From NCBI GenBank assembly GCA_029959195.1, contig CP114125.1, positions 1,116,001-1,180,000 of the forward strand: a stretch of DNA of 64,000 nucleotides, in the 5' to 3' direction. The position numbers and the translations under genes are program-made. Below the pieces are notes generated by a model. The model saw only the letters and a program-made list of their open reading frames with translations. It was not told the origin of the DNA and ran no database searches. This stretch comes from Dictyophora rubrovolvata. Its lineage: Eukaryota > Basidiomycota > Agaricomycetes > Phallales > Phallaceae. Below are positions 26,702 through 39,127 of the stretch, piece by piece; the stretch's first letter is position 1; every line of letters starts with the position of its first letter.

Positions 26702-27712
26702 ATGCAAACTACCATTGGAACGATTCGGCTCGATCAAGACACCGGAAACGCGAAAGGCAGCAGCGAAATTTATGGCAAGAGTCGAGAGCTATACCTCCTA
26801 TCGGGCGACATTGTTTTGCTCTGCAAGTCGGTTGCTTTCAGAGTGCACGAGGAATATATGATAAACAAGTCGCCACTTCTGAAAAACGCCCTCGAGCTCA
26901 GCCGTCACAGCCATCCACGGCTATATTTCGACAAATGCCTCGCGATTAAAGCCCCGGGAAATATTACACCGCTGACGACACTATTGAAGGCGATTTATAT
27001 GCCGTCGTAAGCCTTCTATTTGATTTTATTCTTTCGTCATCACATTTTGCTGACTTGTGAAAAAAATGGCATCCTTACTATTAGATTTCGTGAAAAAATT
27101 TTCAACTCGGCGAATGGAGTGGAATTGGTGGAACTCACGAAGACATCATTTGATTACGGCGTGAAATGCATATTCAATCGGTGTTGTCAAAGACTGGAGT
27201 ACTTTTATCCTACTAGCTTGGAGCTGTGGGATTTCGTCCAAGGCCCTCGGCCAGATCCGGGGCTTGTCGTAGGACTAAGTCACTACATCAACAAACCAAA
27301 CTTTTTGCCTTCGGCATTTTATCATTTGACCTCTGCTACCACATTTTACGATGTATGCCCGGAACACCTTCAGACCTATTGGTTAATGAGACTGGGACTC
27401 CAAGAGTTGTGGTCACAATTCCTCGAGCAAGAAAAGCAGTGTCTTCCCATGTATGAAGATGTAACCCGTCAGGTAAAGGCTCTGAGTTCCAAACATGTTA
27501 TAGACCCCTTGTCCCAGTTCCTCGAGTATAGTCGGATTGTCTATAACTATCATAAACTGCCTTATCAGGAGAGATTTCGGACGATGTATCGAGCACTAGA
27601 TTTCAGATTTATTGTATGGAATCTCCTTCTCGAATTCCTTCCAGGACAAGACGTACAAAATCCTTGTTGGATTTCGGCATATACTTCAAGAACGGGACCC
27701 GGTATCTTCTAA
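26702..27712 (+). CDS. BTB/POZ-like domain protein
   Basis: Two exons, 26702-27006 and 27085-27712, join in frame to about 310 residues. Residues ~30-110 resemble the large agaricomycete BTB family: SGDIVLLCKSVAFRVHEEYM, then a loss-of-shape core, LYFDKCLAIKAPGNITPLTT and LLKAIYMPS. The C-terminal 200 residues, with many aromatic residues and Cys, are helix-rich and unrecognised, as is usual in this family. BTB domains mediate protein pairing and may recruit cullin-3; the specific role is unknown. The family is greatly expanded in mushrooms. The start ATG is chosen because it precedes the BTB core closely and the upstream frame is closed by unrelated sequence. Confidence 0.7.
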
Positions 27713-29114
27713 ACAAACTCGAAAATGGCTTCCTGAGTCTGCACGGCTATGACGCTTAACCGGGGTGTAGAAGCGAAATCCGATCATATTATAGGCATGT
27801 AAACACATTTCAATGATGTATGACTTATACCTGAGCATAATCATACATATAGCCATTGATTAATTTGAAAAACACCAGAAGCAACAGGAGTAGGGAACAT
27901 ACGTGGATGGCACGGAAGGGAAAGTGATAGGTTTTGCGGGTGTTGAGAGTTTCATAAATTTATTATTTCAAGTGTATACTTCAGCTCACCCGAGCCAAGC
28001 AAAATAATGCTTATTTTTGAGAGAAAAAAGCATGGCAAGTAATGGCAGAAAACGGAGGGGCCTTCAACGATTACGTCAGCCGCTGTACATTTGTCATTCC
28101 CTGCACCTGCAGGGTTCTACCATGTCACTCGGAGGCCAAGCGCCAAAGAGACGAGGACGCACGCGCATTTCTTCTTGCAATTGTCGTGTGTGAATGTCCT
28201 GTAGTGATTATTTGTAAAGCTCTCAATTTCAGCATATCTCTTTGCCATCTCCTTTACCCTTTTTGCACACCTGTCCGGTGTGTCAGGCTGTCAGCTGGTT
28301 AACCCGGTTCTTTGAATACTGTCATTACTGAAGTTATTATAGCTCGAACACAATGGTGGCCTTTAGTTACACGAAGTTGAATGTGATCATCGCGAGTGTG
28401 AATTGGATTATCTAAATCTATCAGCCTGATTCGATCTTCCATCTCAAGATGTTCATAGTATGATTCCCTCACTGTTCGGAAAATCTATTATGGGAATTGG
28501 AATTGCTGTAGTTGATTCAAGTTTAATTTCGGAAGCACGTTACTAGAATAACGAAGGAAGTCCGAACCTAGGACAGTACTGAAAATCCAATTGCTGTTTG
28601 GTTCAGATGATAATCTCAAAAAATCCACTTTTTGATAAATTGAGAAACCCATATCGCCCAACCAAATTGCTTGCACAATGTATAAATTCGCCGAGCACTC
28701 TCACAAGGCAAAGGGACTATGGGAGTATTCTGTCACTACACTGTCGGTCCTGTCAAACCGCCGATAAGCTGCGGCGACTCCGGTCGGATTTGCTCGGGTT
28801 CAATTTGAAATAAGGGAGGTTTCCATGCGTCTACGATATAGCGTCTTTTGAAGACTTCGTTGAGTCTAATGTGAAGTCTATGAACGGATGACAACCAGAA
28901 CGTACGCCACACTAATACCCAGATAGTATGCCTCTGACGTACCTCCTCCCCCATCTTCAAATTTTAATCACCGGTTTATAGTTACATAACGTTTTATTGT
29001 GCTTAAGTGACTCACATTCCCTAGGAAATGAATTGTGAATGATACAGCCATAAAGAGATGGTGCTTAAATTGAATGGGCTGTCTGTCACCTTGTCGGAAA
29101 AAAAAAACACCATC
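27713..29114. other. Intergenic gap with weak minus-strand coding signals
   Basis: 1.4 kb without a firm gene. On the minus strand, 28960-28736 is open and reads like coding sequence (for example NEVFKRRYIVDAWKPP). Near 28440-28385 another short open stretch reads RIRLIDLDNPIHTRDD, which recalls kinase subdomain VII of the neighbouring kinase gene. I could not join them into a supported model, so they may be a decayed gene. Confidence 0.3.
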
Positions 29115-31277
29115 CTATTCAATATCACGTATAACTGGTATTTGCAAGTCTATTAGCTCATAGTTAGACCATCCCAGGGTCAAAGATTCCGCTCGTTCTC
29201 GCTGTATGTGCGACCATTCAGCGGACCTGTCTCCATCAAAATAGCTGTCATACACGACATCCTTTGCCCTGGTCTCTTCACTACTGAATTCATTGCGTTG
29301 TTCATCGAAAATGCGACGCCGACATAAGGAAATTAACTCATCATACCATCCTCTCTCGGAATCCCAATCGACAACCTGGTTATCAGATGTCTTCCAAAAG
29401 GTACGAGGGTTCAAAGAATGGATCTGGACATAAGCGTTCGGCAGAATACGGGAAATGCGAGCGTTAGTGACGAAACGTGGGACGGTGTCTTGAAATTTAG
29501 GGTTGTCTTTGAATGACGTCTGGTGGTTCTCTAGTTGGAAGACAAGTGTCTCCAGAGAAGACTCGGCAATTTTCCATTGAAGGGGGATTATCTTAGTCTA
29601 ATGAATTAATTAAACTTCCATATATCGATATCTTGCTCGAACGACATACCTGAGTGGGAAGGCATGTAAATATATACGTGCCCAGATATGCGCAACACCA
29701 GACATCCAACTTTGGCCATAACATGCCTGAAACTGCGACGCAAAAGTCGGCTGTTCTACGTAGCTTACCCTCCGGTTGGAGCAGAATGTTGTGTGAGGAC
29801 GATTCTTTGCTTCGCGTAGTAAGGAGGGCAACCTTGATATTGACCCTCCCATCTTGATTTCTCCAAGATTTCAAAACAACCGCTGGTCGTGGAATAGTGC
29901 GCCAGTTCTCTTTAGAGAGAGATGGGTCAAACCAATACGATGGATCGATCTGCGGGACTGTAAAATTCTCTATCGTAGGCTGTGCAAGAATTTGGATGTG
30001 AACTAGCTGTCCGGATGCAATTATAAACGGAGCCGCTTGTTTTGGTAACGATTTCGGAGCTGAAGCCTCGTTGAAACACGGCCTTATTTCTGTACCATAA
30101 TTCCTTGGATATATGCTGGGAAAATATGTTCAAAAAAAGACTAACCTGTTAGGATTGAAAAGGAAAAGGTGTGTGGCCCTGTCAAATTCCAAAAACATTC
30201 GCACCACATATCGTAATTTAATGTTTCAGAGAACTTTAGACTTCGAGCCACCTCCAGGAAATTTCCATACGCACACGCAACATTGGAATCCCGTGCCAGC
30301 CTTGTACCTGCCCATGCTTGCTTCTTCGCGAAGACCTGGCGCCTTCTGCCGCGGGGGGTTCCTGACTGGAGGTGAGGCAAGCTCCATGGAAGATTACCTC
30401 GTAGCAACCAGAACAGTGTGTATCCTAAAGATTCTAGGTCGTCACGACGAGCTAAAGCTAGGTAATGTGACGAAATCAAAATACAAGATCACTGTATTAG
30501 GTGCACCTACTTAAGCCTTGATGAGCACTGAGACTGGCAAACGCCAATGTTCCCATGACAAAGTCAGGATTCAAATTTGGGCTTTTGCCAACCGGGTCGG
30601 ATGGAGACGGATACGCCAAGCTAAAGTCAATTAGGCGTATCTTTCGTTGGTCCGTAGAACATACGAGCATGTTATCAGGTTTGATATCTCGATGGACAAT
30701 ATTTAGCCCATGGATGAACTTCAGAGCGGAAAGCTGCACAGCGTTGGAGAAGCGGTCATCATTGGATCCTCGTTCAAAAGGCATGCATATATATATATGA
30801 CTCACCATTTGTATAGCTACCTGAGGGACGAGGCTTGTTCTGATTATCTCGGGAAGATTCTCCATCGCTCTTAGAGGAGGTCCTAATAATTCCAGACAAA
30901 GGTATTCAAAATGCTCGAATCGACCAATTGCATAAATTTGAGGTATGGCTGAATGAGTCCTTAAAAGGGACAGTATTCGTGCTTCGTGTTGGAAAGCGGT
31001 GCGTTCGACAGTGAGAGACACTCTGGATTTCTTGACAGCTAGTAATTTTCCCGTTGCCAAATCCTGTCCGCGGTAAACCTTGGCCTGTTTGGCAACGCAA
31101 GAAAACAAAGGGAGTTCTGAATGGTCATAGTGGAATACTTACAATTCCTCCCCGTCCAATAATGTCTCCAAGCTTTATGACGGGACCTTCATCGACCCAA
31201 TTAGCGGGGGGCATTTCAATTGACGAATGTGCTATTCTCTCTCTCCCTTTTGTATACAAATCAATGCTGTGTAGCAT
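29115..31277 (-). CDS. Divergent CK1-like protein kinase with long unique tail
   Basis: Six exons, 31277-31143, 31084-30806, 30733-30511, 30457-30146, 30089-29650 and 29597-29115, join to about 623 residues. The kinase core is clear: GDIIGRGGIAKVYRG glycine loop, LAVKKSR lysine, HGLNIVHRDIKPDNMLV catalytic loop, then IDFSLAYP in place of the usual DFG. GTLAFASLSAHQGL mirrors the CK1-specific GTxRYASxNxHxG motif, and RRDDLESLGYTLFWLLRGNLPW follows as in CK1. Catalytic Asp and Lys are present, so activity is possible despite DFS. The last ~300 residues are not kinase and have no family I recognise. They include SYWFDPSLSKENW and a Cys/Trp-rich VSGMLWPKLDVWC. Substrate and role are unknown. Confidence 0.82.
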
Positions 31278-33552
31278 GTAGTCACCGAAATGCGAGTTTA
31301 ACTCGAAATGGATGGCAGGAGGTTCTTGAATGAATGAAACCTCGAACCACTATATATAAAACCTAAGACAGGCGTCCACTGGAGGTGGACGCTAGTTAAT
31401 TCAGTATCTCGGCCAATTTCTTAAAAGTAACTGCCGGTCTTATGATATTTATATCTCTGCGTATACTTTGGCAAGGAGGAAACAAAATCGGGGTTGCATT
31501 CCTACTAACTGAAAAGAATCATTGACTCAGGAAGAAACGTACACAATATATATACGATGCGAGTTGAAGCGATACGTATACTCAGGGATAATTGAAGGGC
31601 ATGATAGAGGACGATCTCGGACATCTTTCGCTGTAATAATGAAGGCGAGCGGAAAGCAAGATATTGAGATCAAATTTTCCCCTCTCAAATGACGGATCTT
31701 TTCTATTTTCTCGGTAGATAGAGACATATAAACCATATGTATCGTTTTTCTGTCAAATGATTGTGAAGACAAGAGATTAATAGGCATTGTTGATATCCGA
31801 AGCTATGAGGCTGACCCGCTCTTTACGCGATATATATACATATAAATATATACGGCGCGGTCCAAATTCCGACGAGGTATTGTTGATCACGTTAGTTCAC
31901 ATGCAGCTAATCGGCAAACGATACAACGACACAGCCACCTTCGTGAAGATCGATCGATCGCCTGAGAGGCGGTTTGATAACCTCAAGTACCGTAGCCTTC
32001 ATAGGTATAGAGCTTCAGCTGTCCAGACACTGGGGTGAAATACGTCGGCATCTCAAGACAGGGCTAGCATGTACATATGTGTAGCGGATGACACGGGAAA
32101 TGCATCCGAGCGTAATGGGGGAAGGAAGGCGAATTTGATCACTTAGGCTGCTTAGTGAAATTTGCCAAGGTATTTCACCATTTCTTGGGACAACATTCTA
32201 GTCCATAACACGAGTGCATGCGCAGTCAGCCGCTCCCTTTCTTGAACGTAAATTGCGGTCGTCATTCATAGCATCTATTCCTGTTGGATTTGCACAAGAC
32301 TGAGGCTAAGTACTCGGATTTAATCTTGCTGTCGGGTTATGGGTACCCTGTTGAGATGACTGGATTGGCATGGAAGAGCAGATAGTTTGAACTTCCTATA
32401 ATATAAATTTGTACTCTCAGTTATAACATCTCTAATCGGGTGAGAGAATTTGATATTATAGAAACCTTTCTTACCAGAAGAAAATATTCCGAAACAGAGC
32501 GTGATTTTGCGAATACTCAAAGTACATGTAGAAGTTTTGGTGCTCAAGAATTTCCTCGTATCGGGAGATGGTTGTCAAAGTCCATGTGAAAAGAGGCGGG
32601 AGAATCGGAAGACCTGGCACTGGTGAAGAAACAGGAAACTGGTATGTCTGCACCCTTGACACAATTGCGCCAGCAATTGCGTGTTTCAGCATGAAAGAAG
32701 ATCATATTGGCACTAGGAAGAATACTTACTGTCCCGAGGTTGGCATCCAATAGTATACGTAACTCGTACAACCGGTCTCATTCGGGCATGAAAAATCGTC
32801 TAATCACTGCACAAGCAGCTCGTTCCTGCGTCAGTGCTGCAAAACATTGTCAACCGAAAAAAGATTGGTCAACTAGATCCTTGGTTAGATTTTTTTTTTC
32901 CCTCGAAAAGAGTGGAACAAGAAATCTAAATCGGCCAAGGACAAAGGACACCGTGCATTGCCGGTCACCCACGTCACATTGTCACAGTAGCTCGGCACCC
33001 GTTGCGCGAGTTTTTACTCAAAACCGCGACTTGGGAACTTGTTGAAACTCTTTGAGTGCACAAATTTACTCGTGTTAGTCTTGTAGTTTACTCAACCGCG
33101 ATATAGAGAAATACATTTATTCAATCAGAGCTTATTATTTGGACACTCACCTCGTTTTGATCCTCGTGTCAGGAACACTGGCCAGCAATGGACACAAATC
33201 GCTGTGGACACAACAAGAATTGTGGTCACGAATTACTTTCTTGTTCTCGTGAAATGCAGGGTCGCAGAGCCGGTCGCGCCAATTTTATTATGCCGGGCTT
33301 CTCTTGTCCAGTCCAACACATCTCAATACACTTGATGACCAAAATGCACGCAAACACAAAAAAAAAAACAAAAAAAAAAACAAGCAGCGTCGGTGGATCA
33401 CAATTAGCCCGACGATAAACGACTATATCTAGCTTGCGTTTTTCTCACCTGAACTGTCGCTCTTGCTCTTGCTCCTTGACTATCTACTAGTATCATCTCT
33501 CTACCCCATATACTTGCTCTCAAAAACTTGGACTTTCTCCGTTCGACAAACC
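31278..33552. other. Long intergenic gap, no supported gene
   Basis: 2.3 kb between divergently transcribed genes. It contains AT-rich stretches (TATATA near 31540-31560 and 31820-31850), a short GATCGATCGATCG tandem near 31950 and A-runs near 33357-33380. Minus-strand frames at 32692-32471 and 32771-32544 are open but lack ATG starts in useful positions and resemble nothing known to me. The right end carries the promoter of the 33553 gene. Confidence 0.45.
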
Positions 33553-36474
33553 ATGGATAATATTCTTGGTTTGTTAGTCCAAAGGGATTCTATTCCCGAC
33601 AATCTGAAGCCACAATTATCGTTTATTGTGTCTTTACTCGCTGTCTATCTCGCTCAAATGTCTGTCTACGTGACTCTTTCCATCACCCGCCCCGTACTAG
33701 ACTGTTTGTGAGTGGTTCCAATCTATCCTCGGTTTTATCTGATGCTAATCACTTACCCCCGCCCAGGTACATTGTTTATACTCAGATCAAACCCGATGTC
33801 TACTCTACTTTGGTCGCCACCCTTCCTAGTACATGCGAGGATTTGTTTTTCTTGATATTGCATACTCTCGATGTCACCGCCACTACATTGTGGTCATGGC
33901 CTCAGCTTCCATCACAGCAGGAACCTGCGTCAATGGTGTCTGCAATCAAATTAGCATACAAGACAGTTCGTGGTCACCCAATTTCCCCCGACGATGCCAG
34001 AAAACTGTACCTATGGTTGCCCGAGACCATGTCAAGGCGCTTGATTTCCAGAGAATGCTATCATCGCAGGTATATGCTTATCACTCACAATTAATATATA
34101 TGTGCACAAATTGATGCCTCGATCTCGAGTCTATCCCACGTTTCAGGAATACCCTTGTTTAAATTGCCTTTCGTCGTTGATGTTCTTTTATCCAAAAGAA
34201 ATCCCGGTCAGAGTTTGGACTACGTGCTGGCACGCCTCCCAAACGCTGTCTCATCTCTTGTTCAAGACGAAATTTGCGAAGAAATTTATTCCAGGTCTGT
34301 TTCTGTTCTCTCGCGTCCATAATATACCCGACTGAATAACCTTTCAAGGCATGCAACTGCACTTGCCACAATCGTTGTGTCTCTTGGATTCATATTTTTC
34401 ATATTCTCCCTCTTCAAATTACGCAGTCATATATTTTCGATCGTCACCAACGGTCTCGTTTCGTTACGGCATTGCGCTTTGTTTCCCATTCGGTTCTTAG
34501 TCAATCGCTATCAAAGGGCTCAACAGACGGCCGACGTATCCGGGAGTTCTGAAATCCAAACCGAAGAAGCTCACCCCGAATTAGGAAATATTTCGGCTAT
34601 ACAGTCTGTTCAAACCGAGGAGATAATGCCTATTGACAACGAAGAAAAATCCCCGGAGCAGCGTAGCCAAGATTCTACATGTCCTACAGATAGTATTCAG
34701 GACGAATCTTCCGCCGAAGATGTCATCCTTACCGAAGGAACCCCCACTATCACTCACTCGGAAGAAGCAGAATGTGTTGTTGAAGAACCGGTATTGACGA
34801 CTAGTGACGCGAAGAACACTCCACAAACCGAAACCGTAGAAGAACCTCGTCCAATACCAGTATATACCGAAGAACATCGTTCAACACCCTCTGACCTTCA
34901 AAAAATACAAGTATATACCGGAACTACTCCATCACGGCCCCCGAAGATCACTGCAAAACGGGCTTCGTCTTCGCTCGAGCATGGATCTACTATGTTTGTT
35001 CCTCGGATGCCTTCCCAATGGAATGCTTTGACGAGGCAATGGCCTCAGAACAACATTCATCCTTTTAATTTTAACTCGACGTCTACTCAACTTACTCAGC
35101 CAGGCGCTAGTAGTATGCTTGGTCTTCGCGGAAATCGACGTCTTGAAACCGCCACCCCCGCTCCCGACTCGTTTTTCCTGACTGGCACGTCTTCTTCGAC
35201 AAATCAGAACTTAGGAATTCCACGATTGTGAGTCATTAAGCCTATCATAATTTTTGAACGAAAGATATAAATATGCCCTCAGCTTTAATCCGTATGGCGT
35301 CTCTCCCGGCTTTCACGCTTATACCACCCTCCAACAGCAGTTTCCACCAAATGGGTATGTGATCATTGTCTCCCCTTACTAAATACACGTTTAACGCAAA
35401 AATAGCCCGTCCAATGCCTACCCAGAACCAACCCGCCGTAACATAATTTACGACTCGAACGTCAGCCTCGCGCAGAGGAATCAGGAACAAGTTACGATAA
35501 CGGCTCACGATCAATCATCTTCTGTTCGTAACGGATCCGGCGACTGCGAACCGGATGGTCAAAAACCGGACTCAGTCGTTCACCCACCAACGTCTAATGC
35601 GACCGCGGACAGCGTTACCGTCCCGTCTACTGCCACTGAATCATCGGCAGAAATAGGACTTGTTTCCGGCGTCACTGACCAACTCGTTGAGGATGAAATT
35701 TTCGTATACCCTGGCGATGCAAATGCAAACAGCAAGGACAGGTCATTACAGGCAGTACCCGAACAGGCTGAATTCGCGGTGCAATACCCTACGTAAGTGA
35801 TCGAGCTTGTTTTTTTTTTTGCACGACGCAAGTATTCAATAATCGCGCATATAGCCAAAACGAACTCACAAAAAGTAAGTTGAATGGCAATTAAATCCGC
35901 TTCCCCCCGATACCAAATCATAGCAGAAGTGGATAGTACGAGTGATGTGCCCATCTCTACTGTAGAGAATAGCCGTCCCTCTCCCGTGATCCATGACTTC
36001 CGGGACACAAGTATCACAGGACCTTCAACCCCCACCCACGGCATAGCGTTCAAAAATACCGAGTTTACCTTCGACTTCTCAGAACTCTCGCGCGCGAGTT
36101 CCGTACCAGGAGACGGCGACTCAGATTCGGCACCAAATGGCACTGCTCATCCCATGGTTCAAAATCGCCCCGGTGGGGCATTGACGCCGGAAACTGCATC
36201 GTCTCAACTGACCGGTCTGGCGGCATCAATGCATGCTCCAAGGTCGCAACCACCGGAAGACGTTAACCATGAATCTGGGTCGACCAACCTGGGAACTCGC
36301 GCGAGTTCTGATGGACGAGGACTCAAGGCCTCGATACACGCTCCGGCCCCGCCCACCACCACCGCCTCACTTGACGATCCCAATCCGGAGGAACAATCCC
36401 TTGAAGAGGCATACAACCACATGAAGGCGTCAAAATCAAAACCCGGGAAAAACAAAAAAAAGAAGCGACATTGA
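33553..36474 (+). CDS. Membrane-anchored, largely disordered protein of unknown function
   Basis: Eight exons, 33553-33707, 33767-34069, 34130-34294, 34349-35227, 35283-35354, 35406-35792, 35855-35874 and 35924-36474, all join in phase to about 843 residues. One membrane segment lies at residues ~23-45 (LSFIVSLLAVYLAQMSVYVT) and a second at ~209-231 (TALATIVVSLGFIFFIFSLF). A probable folded loop lies between them (CEDLFFLILHTLDVTA to the helix LDYVLARLPNAVSSLVQ). The remaining ~600 residues are low-complexity, rich in Thr, Ser, Glu and Pro, with an internal duplication (GLAASMHAP and GLKASIHAP). The protein ends in a basic patch, KSKPGKNKKKKRH. I recognise no domain. The layout, two membrane spans and a long basic-ended tail, would suit an ER or nuclear envelope anchor, which is inference. 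Confidence 0.72.
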
Positions 36475-37713
36475 ATGGTGTTGGTGGTGTGCAGAAATGC
36501 GGTTTTTTTTTTTCGTCGGACCTCTCTTCTTTTATTTTCCTTTCTCTTTGTTTGTTTGTTCCTTTATCCTTTACCTTTTTCCCCCCTTTTACCTTTTTCC
36601 CCCCTTTTCCCTTTTCCCTTTTCCCTTTTCCCTTTTCCCTTTGTCCCTTTATCTCTGGCTGAGCCGACAAAGCACCGGTGGGTATGATTTGACATATGAT
36701 CTGGTGAGTAAGACATTAGTAAATCGCTCCACTCGCTCTTGATTTGATTAGATGCAGAAGTCTAGGGAGTCCCTTGGCTGAGAAGGTCATGGGTCGCGGG
36801 CAGACGGAGAGCTAATAATAGTAGATGCTGAATCCTAGGTTAGCATTTTACATTTTTCAAGTCGACTGTGATACGACCTTTCATTAGGATGTGTCTGTGG
36901 CTCCTAAAGCGGACTGGTTCGCACACTCAGGCCGGAGTCCACCCTGAATTCAGGAGGTAATAACAAGTTTTTTTTTTCCGCTTTTATATTTCTATGCTAT
37001 CAAGTTCAGGCGATTATTCCGACTTGTCCGCTAGAACTTTTATTCAAGTGTGGGTGTTTCTAGTTTATATTTGGAGTGCATGACGTATAACTGACCTCCT
37101 CACACTTTCTTGCCAGGTGCGCTGATCTTGCAAGTGATAAATATTCAGGTAAGTCTGATTTAGGACGGAGTGGCATATACATATACGGCCTCCTGATTGG
37201 CATCGTGGGACGGACAGCGTCCAACCAACCCGATACGGAGCCCTGTGACTTCCTAGGTAAAGCTGCGGCGGGAAATGGGATGACCGTTAACCATCTTGTT
37301 AGTTCTTTCTTCATATACTTTTGACGAAGATTTGCGTGCTGAATTAATTAGTGGCCAAGCATACTCAATGGACTGACGTTCTCGGATCGTGTGCCGAATC
37401 ACTTGAACCGTGCCTTTGGTAGGGTCCGCCAGCAGATAAAAATACTTTTAGTACATAGAACCCTATTTTTATTTTTATTATTTGATCTTCATTTTTCTAT
37501 TTTCTTTTGTCCAGCGAGTAAATAGTGTAATATACAAATCGAAATAATCTGTTCCCAAACCAAGTTTTTTGGCGCTAGCAGTTGCGACAGTGAAAGTTGC
37601 CTCCGACAATTTCAAACTCATCGTATTCATCATACGTGGTTGTCTGTGGGAAGTGAGACTGACTATGTTGCCAATGGTTGAGCGGGGACAGCTAACAGCC
37701 AACTCTCATCAAC
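36475..37713. other. Intergenic region with a simple repeat
   Basis: 1.2 kb with no supported gene. It opens with a strongly pyrimidine-rich 150-base stretch that includes a 7-base tandem repeat. The right end carries the promoter of hydrolase copy A. A minus-strand frame at 37314-37060 is open but unsupported. Confidence 0.5.
36576..36648. repeat. (CCCTTTT)n simple tandem repeat
   Basis: Units of CCCTTTT, first interrupted by ACC then regular from about 36601, repeat through about 36648. The tract is pure pyrimidine on the plus strand, so it could adopt triplex-type structure or vary in length by slippage. Confidence 0.85.
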
Positions 37714-38894
37714 ATGGTGCTCAGCACGCTCCAACTTGAAGTCAAACCTGGTATATCCTTGTCCTACCTCGATAGCGGCACTCCAGATCCTCCCAATGAC
37801 AGTTACATGACTCTATTCACGCTTCACGGAAGTGTGTTCCATTCGCCCATTTTCAGCCGCGCAATTGCGTTATCAGCCAAATACAACATTCGACTTGTGG
37901 CTATCACACGAAGAGATTACCCTGGCTCCTCACTGCTTAGTGACGAAGACGTTAACACCGTTATCGACGGTCCAACTGAGAAACGACTTCAGGCTTTGGC
38001 CGAAAGAGCGGGAGAAATTTTGCTGTTCATCAAACAATTCATCGACATCAACAACACACCGCCGATTAGCTCCAGTGGAGGAGGTGGATTCTCATTATGT
38101 GGATGGTCACTTGGGAATATGCAGGGGCTTTCCGTTCTGGCATTCGGAAATCGCTTCCCTGACCTCGTAGAAAAGCTTACGCTTTATTTGCGGAATTACA
38201 TTTTGTACGGTGGGCTCATTTTTTCTCTCGCCCGACAACAGTTCGAGGCCTGCTAACCATGGCTCTGGTTCAGAGACGGCGCTCTTCTCGCCCCCACTGA
38301 ATACCTATCTTCCGTCAACGGATAAATCCATACCAAAACAAGAGCGTCGACTCCATATGTTCCATTGGATAAGCTCATATTTTACTCATTCTTCTCAAGG
38401 TCTTGAGTCCGGCGATTCAGCATTGCTCAATCAAAGAACTCCATCGACGGCTAAGCCTTCCAGCTTTTCCCAGTTCACAGCTGAAGAAAGATCAGCCGTA
38501 ATAGATGTTAAACCATTTCTCCGCGCAGACATCCTTTACACCGCACTCGATCCTGCAGTTAACGAAGCTATCCGGCAGCACGTTTTCAATCAGCAAGAGT
38601 CTCTTCCTCCATGGCCGAACGTGCCTGTTAAATCGCTCTGGGGCGACCAGACGGCTTGGACCGTTATTTTTAGTCAGAGGGAACTAGAAAGATGGCTACA
38701 GCAATTACGTGGAGATAAAAGCGAACGTTGGGTTAGAGCCTATGAAACAAATATTGTCTCTGGTGGCAATCATTTTGTAAGTGTATTTCAACTTGCTGAA
38801 ATTTGAAAACGGAAAACGTCAATGCGGATTGATGCAGTTCCATTGGGATGAACCGGAGAGATTTATGGAAACAATCAAGAGTCTAATGGTTTAA
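37714..38894 (+). CDS. Alpha/beta hydrolase, array copy A
   Basis: Exons 37714-38209, 38274-38776 and 38838-38894 give about 351 residues. The fold markers are LFTLHG (oxyanion turn), RLVAITRRDYPGSSLL, the nucleophile elbow GWSLGN, a late acidic candidate in LWGDQTAWTV and the catalytic His in GGNHF, which sits right at the exon 2/3 join before FHWDEPERF. A helical cap lies between strand 6 and the acid. No signal peptide is seen, so it is likely cytosolic. The substrate is unknown; this fungal subfamily is generally annotated only as AB hydrolase-1. It is the only plus-strand copy of the five in this window and its splice positions match the others exactly. Confidence 0.88.
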
Positions 38895-39127
38895 ATGAAC
38901 TTGGGAAGCTGAAGTAATAGTGAACTTGTGTATATTAGTCAAATCTTGAGCCGAATGAAATCTTTAATGTATGTTAACAGGATCATTTCGATGTATTACG
39001 CTTAGTCAAAAATTAAAAAGAGCGACGGGACATGTCCGTGGGTTCCACACTAAAGAGCATTAATTTCCGAAGACATTACTGACTCGCAGCCGATACAAAT
39101 GTCCTCGGGATTTTGAATACATGTGCT

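Noticed and set aside
28042-28302. 86-codon plus-strand frame with many Cys
   Set aside because: No homology, no splice partner, ordinary chance length for this composition.
31520-32300. Possible tRNA or small RNA in the long gap near 31.3-32.3 kb
   Set aside because: A GGTTCGAGG-like word near 31340 (minus strand) lacks a matching acceptor stem and D-arm, so no tRNA can be drawn.
32471-32771. Two minus-strand frames that might form a small spliced gene
   Set aside because: Starts are not ATG, splice phases do not join cleanly and nothing in the peptides is recognisable.
36471-36742. Three overlapping Phe/Pro-rich plus-strand frames
   Set aside because: They come from the pyrimidine-rich (CCCTTTT)n tract and have no independent support.
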